DNA of 64,000 bases, from contig JAILXV010000001.1 in the NCBI GenBank assembly GCA_045430285.1, positions 310,001 through 374,000 on the forward strand. The letters run 5' to 3'. Each line of letters begins with the position of its first letter. Position 1 is the stretch's first letter. The translations under genes and the position numbers were made by a program. Origin of the DNA: Agarilytica sp045430285. Lineage in GTDB: Bacteria > Pseudomonadota > Gammaproteobacteria > Pseudomonadales > Cellvibrionaceae. Under the pieces are notes generated by a model. It was not told the DNA's origin and ran no database searches. It saw nothing but the letters and a program-made list of their open reading frames with translations. This document shows positions 61,245-64,000 of the stretch, piece by piece.

Positions 61245-62552
61245 TTAAAGGTCATAGGCTTCTGGGTCGATCAATACTTTCAGGATGCTCCCTGTTAGCT
61301 GCTGAATGTTTTCTTCTGATGAAATGTATGGCGGCATGGTGTAAATAAGTTTTCCGAATGGCCGTAACCAGATACCGTGTTTTATGAACAGTGGTTGGAT
61401 ACGTTTCATATCAACCGGTTCTTTCATTTCTATAACCCCGATCGCACCCAAAGTCCTTACATTATTGACGTGAGGCAAGTCGTTACAAGGCGCCAGTCCT
61501 TGAGTTAACCACTGCTGAATATTATTAACACGTGTTTGCCAGTCGTCTCGCAGCAATAATTCTAAGCTTTTATTTGCCACGGCACAGGCTAGCGGGTTGG
61601 CCATAAATGTGGGCCCATGCATAAATACGCCCGCTTCTCCTTCGCAAATAGTCTCCGCCACTTTTGTTGTGCATAGGGTTGCCGCCAAACTCATGTAACC
61701 GCCGGTCAATGCTTTGCCCAAGCAAAGAATATCGGGGGTGATTTGGGCGTGTTCACAGGCAAACATTTTTCCCGTACGGCCAATTCCAGTGGCTATTTCA
61801 TCTGCGATTAAAAGCAAATCGAGTTCGTCACAGAGTTTTCGTACTTTTCGCAAATATTCTGCAGAATAAAAGCGCATGCCTCCCGTGCCTTGTACGATGG
61901 GCTCTAAAATAACCGCGGCTATGTCTGAGTGGTGCGCATGAGCAAGGCGTGTCAGTTCGTCGATATCACCTTCGATGTAGTCGCCGTCGAATTGACTTTT
62001 CGGTGCGGGAGCAAAAATGTTTTTATGCAAAAACTCTGAATACAGACCGTGCATGCCGGTATCTGGATCGCTCACGGACATGGCGGCAAAAGTATCGCCG
62101 TGATAGCCTTTTTTTATGGTCAGAAAAGAATGCCGTGTTTTTCCTAAACTATTCCAATACTGCAGCGCCATTTTTAATGCGACTTCTACAGAGACCGAGC
62201 CGGAATCACTTATAAATACGTGCTCCAGCTGGTCAGGTGAAATGTCGACAAGGGTTTTGGCCAATCGCACTGCTGGCTCATGAGTTAAACCGCCAAACAT
62301 TACGTGAGACATTTGGTTAATTTGATCAGTGGCGGCTTGGTTGAGTTCTGGATGGTTGTAACCGTGAATCGTACTCCACCACGAAGACATGCCGTCTAGG
62401 ATTTTCTCGCCGGAGCTTAGGGTCAGAAAACACCCGCTTGCAGACGCCACTGGGAATATAGGCAGCTCGCTGTTACAGCGTGAATAGGGGTGCCAAACAT
62501 GTTGCTTGTCGAGTTTGAGTATCTGATCTGAGGAAAGGGGTGTTTGTGTCAC
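61245..62552 (-). CDS. bioA: Adenosylmethionine-8-amino-7-oxononanoate aminotransferase
   Basis: The protein has 435 residues. Class III aminotransferase fold with WHPYSR (20-25), SSWWSTIHGYNHPELN (57-72), and the PLP Lys280 (LCLGKALTGGYM). SSWW and GPTFMANPLACAV are specific to BioA. It makes 7,8-diaminopelargonate in biotin synthesis. No other bio genes are in the window, so it is solo and split from bioBFCD. Confidence 0.96.
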   Translation of the reverse strand: MTQTPLSSDQILKLDKQHVWHPYSRCNSELPIFPVASASGCFLTLSSGEKILDGMSSWWSTIHGYNHPELNQAATDQINQMSHVMFGGLTHEPAVRLAKTLVDISPDQLEHVFISDSGSVSVEVALKMALQYWNSLGKTRHSFLTIKKGYHGDTFAAMSVSDPDTGMHGLYSEFLHKNIFAPAPKSQFDGDYIEGDIDELTRLAHAHHSDIAAVILEPIVQGTGGMRFYSAEYLRKVRKLCDELDLLLIADEIATGIGRTGKMFACEHAQITPDILCLGKALTGGYMSLAATLCTTKVAETICEGEAGVFMHGPTFMANPLACAVANKSLELLLRDDWQTRVNNIQQWLTQGLAPCNDLPHVNNVRTLGAIGVIEMKEPVDMKRIQPLFIKHGIWLRPFGKLIYTMPPYISSEENIQQLTGSILKVLIDPEAYDL

Positions 62553-62618
62553 GTCTGAGTCCCGAATAATGTAATCGGATCATTTTAACGCGTCAGCCTT
62601 TAAATTGCAGACATGTCT

Positions 62619-63344
62619 TTAGGCGAATTGCATTTGGCGAAATAATGATTTGTTTGTGAACGCAAAACTGTTGGGCGCTTCGTTAAACGCGTCAATAAAG
62701 TTGTCGAGTTGTGAGTACGAAACCCCTGAGTGGGACGTAAACATCAGCCGCAACCGAGAGTGGCAAGAGGGCTTTCTTTCGTAGGTCAGTTGTTTGACAT
62801 CAGCTTTCAGTTCTACATCAAACAATTCATTGAAGCGTAAACGGCATAGGCAGTGTTGCAGGCTGCCGATATGCTCCCGAATATCTTCACCGTAAAACTC
62901 CACCATCGCACCATGGACGCTGAGGTTTCTGATCCTCCCTTTGATGGGAAGTTCGTGTGGGACATCTAGGGTTAATTCAGGGCCCTGGCGTGCATCAAAT
63001 CGAATACGAGGAAACCATCGCTGATTATCCGTGAATTCGTGTTGTAAAATTTTTAGTGTGTATAGGTCGTATTGGAATTCACTGACAACACAATAGAGGT
63101 TGAGATAGCTATCTTGGTGGCGAACCTGTAACCAAAATGGCGTTTTTGCCATACTTTTTAGCTGCTGGTTTCCCACGGGCGGTGTCAGTGAATCAAGCAG
63201 TAGTGAACGTTCATAATAGTCAAAACCAAGCAGGTTGCTGTTTAGCGCCTGACTACCATTTGTTAAATACACTTTGACGACCTTATGCTGCTGTTGCGCG
63301 TCTAGTAGTGCTGATATCAATTCTTGGTCGGACAAGTCGAGCAC
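62619..63344 (-). CDS. PilZ-domain-like c-di-GMP effector
   Basis: The protein has 241 residues from GTG 63344 (AGGGG SD upstream). An N-terminal YcgR-like part of about 110 residues is followed by a PilZ-like domain (about 115-225) with RWFPRIRFDARQG, LDVPHELPIKGRIRNLSVHGAMVEFYG and ERKPSCHSRLRLMFTSHSG. The usual RxxxR and D/NxSxxG motifs appear as RFDAR and NLSVHG, so c-di-GMP binding is plausible. The output is unknown. Confidence 0.75.
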   Translation of the reverse strand: MLDLSDQELISALLDAQQQHKVVKVYLTNGSQALNSNLLGFDYYERSLLLDSLTPPVGNQQLKSMAKTPFWLQVRHQDSYLNLYCVVSEFQYDLYTLKILQHEFTDNQRWFPRIRFDARQGPELTLDVPHELPIKGRIRNLSVHGAMVEFYGEDIREHIGSLQHCLCRLRFNELFDVELKADVKQLTYERKPSCHSRLRLMFTSHSGVSYSQLDNFIDAFNEAPNSFAFTNKSLFRQMQFA

Positions 63345-63739
63345 AGTCTGTAGTTCCCCTGTTGGTCACCGGCTTTGCAGTGAAGCGCCGCGGTGATGAA
63401 TGCATGTTAAAAAGTGAGGCGTCTATTCGCGTTTCTCTATCTGTTAGAGCAAAACCTATGCCCAGCGGGCAGATTATTTTCATTACCGCATAACTCGGGG
63501 GCTCGACCGGTATGAGCGCTTCCCATGGGTGTAAATTAGTGTCGATACTGAGGGGAAGGCTTCTGCCTCTTCCTGTGTTCATAGGCAATTTTTGTAATAG
63601 TAGAGGCATGGAATTTCCCGCGTTTAGGGTGGGCAATAGACTTGCCTAAGCGTAAAGTCATGGATCTTGGCGTAAGGTTTCCACCGCATCGACAAAATCC
63701 GTACAATAGCTCGCCTCATGTCCGAATTAAGGTGATGCA
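63345..63739. other. Gene-free region between the PilZ-like gene and ttcA
   Basis: No convincing gene or RNA was seen. Frames in this stretch lack SD sites and recognisable domains. The divergent promoters of the PilZ-like gene and ttcA should lie here. Confidence 0.4.
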
Positions 63740-64000
63740 GTGATACCTGAGCCCACTGAGAGAAATTCTCGTATCGAGTTTACTAAGCTTCAAAAGCGTA
63801 TGCGCCGTAACGTCGGGAAGGCCATTGTCGATTACAATATGATCGAAGAGGGTGACCGGGTAATGGTGTGCTTGTCTGGAGGGAAAGACTCCTATGGTAT
63901 GTTGGACATTCTATGTCTGCTACAAAAGTCCTCACCGGTAAAGTTCACCTTGGTTGCGGTAAACATGGATCAGAAGCAACCTGGTTTTCCTGAGCATATC
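63740..64000 (+). CDS. ttcA: tRNA 2-thiocytidine biosynthesis protein TtcA (3' end outside window)
   Basis: The start is GTG 63740 with AAGG at 7 nt. Eighty-seven codons are visible: a basic N-terminus (FTKLQKRMRRNVGKAIVDYNMIEEGDRVMVCLSGGKDS) with the PP-loop SGGKDS, then LVAVNMDQKQPGFPEHI. TtcA is an Fe-S enzyme that makes s2C32 in some tRNAs. The window ends within the gene, so the CxxC Fe-S ligands are not visible. Confidence 0.95.
   Translation, partial: MIPEPTERNSRIEFTKLQKRMRRNVGKAIVDYNMIEEGDRVMVCLSGGKDSYGMLDILCLLQKSSPVKFTLVAVNMDQKQPGFPEHI

Noticed and set aside
63283..63636. 117-codon minus-strand frame upstream of the PilZ-like gene
   Set aside because: It overlaps the PilZ-like N-terminus, has no SD or domain, and the GTG start of the PilZ-like gene has a good SD.

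Overview
The window looks like a chromosomal segment of a marine, polysaccharide-degrading gammaproteobacterium, probably near Cellvibrionales (Saccharophagus/Teredinibacter type). Two things point there. The housekeeping order nadB / rpoE-rseA-rseB-rseC-mucD-lepA-lepB-DUF4845-rnc-era-recO and gacS-like / cysM-relA-mazG closely follows Pseudomonas-type chromosomes. The accessory genes are a secreted amylase/pullulanase, a PHB-depolymerase-type esterase and curli. I assign no species. I found no rRNA, tRNA or CRISPR.

Region 1 (1-3.4 kb): the 3' part of a secreted GH13 alpha-amylase with two starch-binding-like modules around a PKD domain, followed in the -1 frame by a pullulanase that has no start codon or signal peptide of its own. 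The junction carries every part of a dnaX-like -1 ribosomal frameshift signal: GGAG, then A AAA AAG in frame, then an immediate TAG, a 7-nt spacer and an 18-bp hairpin. One mRNA could therefore give both an amylase and an amylase-pullulanase fusion. This is the most exciting observation in the window.

Region 2 (3.4-15.9 kb): accessory genes. A hipBA-type toxin-antitoxin pair with a clear palindromic operator is followed by a 2393-residue secreted SpvB/FG-GAP/RHS protein ending in a DUF4329-like (YHTHP) domain. An overlapping small lipoprotein gene is the likely immunity gene. Next come a RAYT-type transposase with a partly duplicated 5' end and ggtgacagattta repeats, a secreted helical protein of unknown function and a periplasmic solute-binding-like protein.

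Region 3 (16.2-20.7 kb): a curli cluster, csgB-like, csgA-like, csgE, csgF, csgG. CsgG carries an unusual C-terminal linker plus SPOR-like domain. A perfect CRP-type palindrome and a sigma70-like promoter lie upstream of csgA. A secreted esterase, a CBS protein and a small unknown gene follow.

Region 4 (24.3-43.4 kb): core genes. prfB (with its autoregulatory +1 frameshift), lysS and ung; an HDOD gene; ygfZ, sdhE-ygfX and nadB; the sigma-E stress operon; lepA, lepB, rnc, era, recO. Three related palindromic intergenic elements (one at 3.5 kb, two between prfB and lysS) share an inner core but have different outer arms.

Region 5 (43.5-64 kb): a GacS/BarA-like hybrid protein whose ATP-binding domain looks degenerate; cysM, relA, mazG, adk, tsaB, uppP, apeB; a cyclic-nucleotide-binding/rhodanese-like protein; a GTDC1/QTMAN-type glycosyltransferase; trpS; a three-gene chemoreceptor-STAS-phosphatase/kinase module; bioA, a PilZ-like gene and the start of ttcA.
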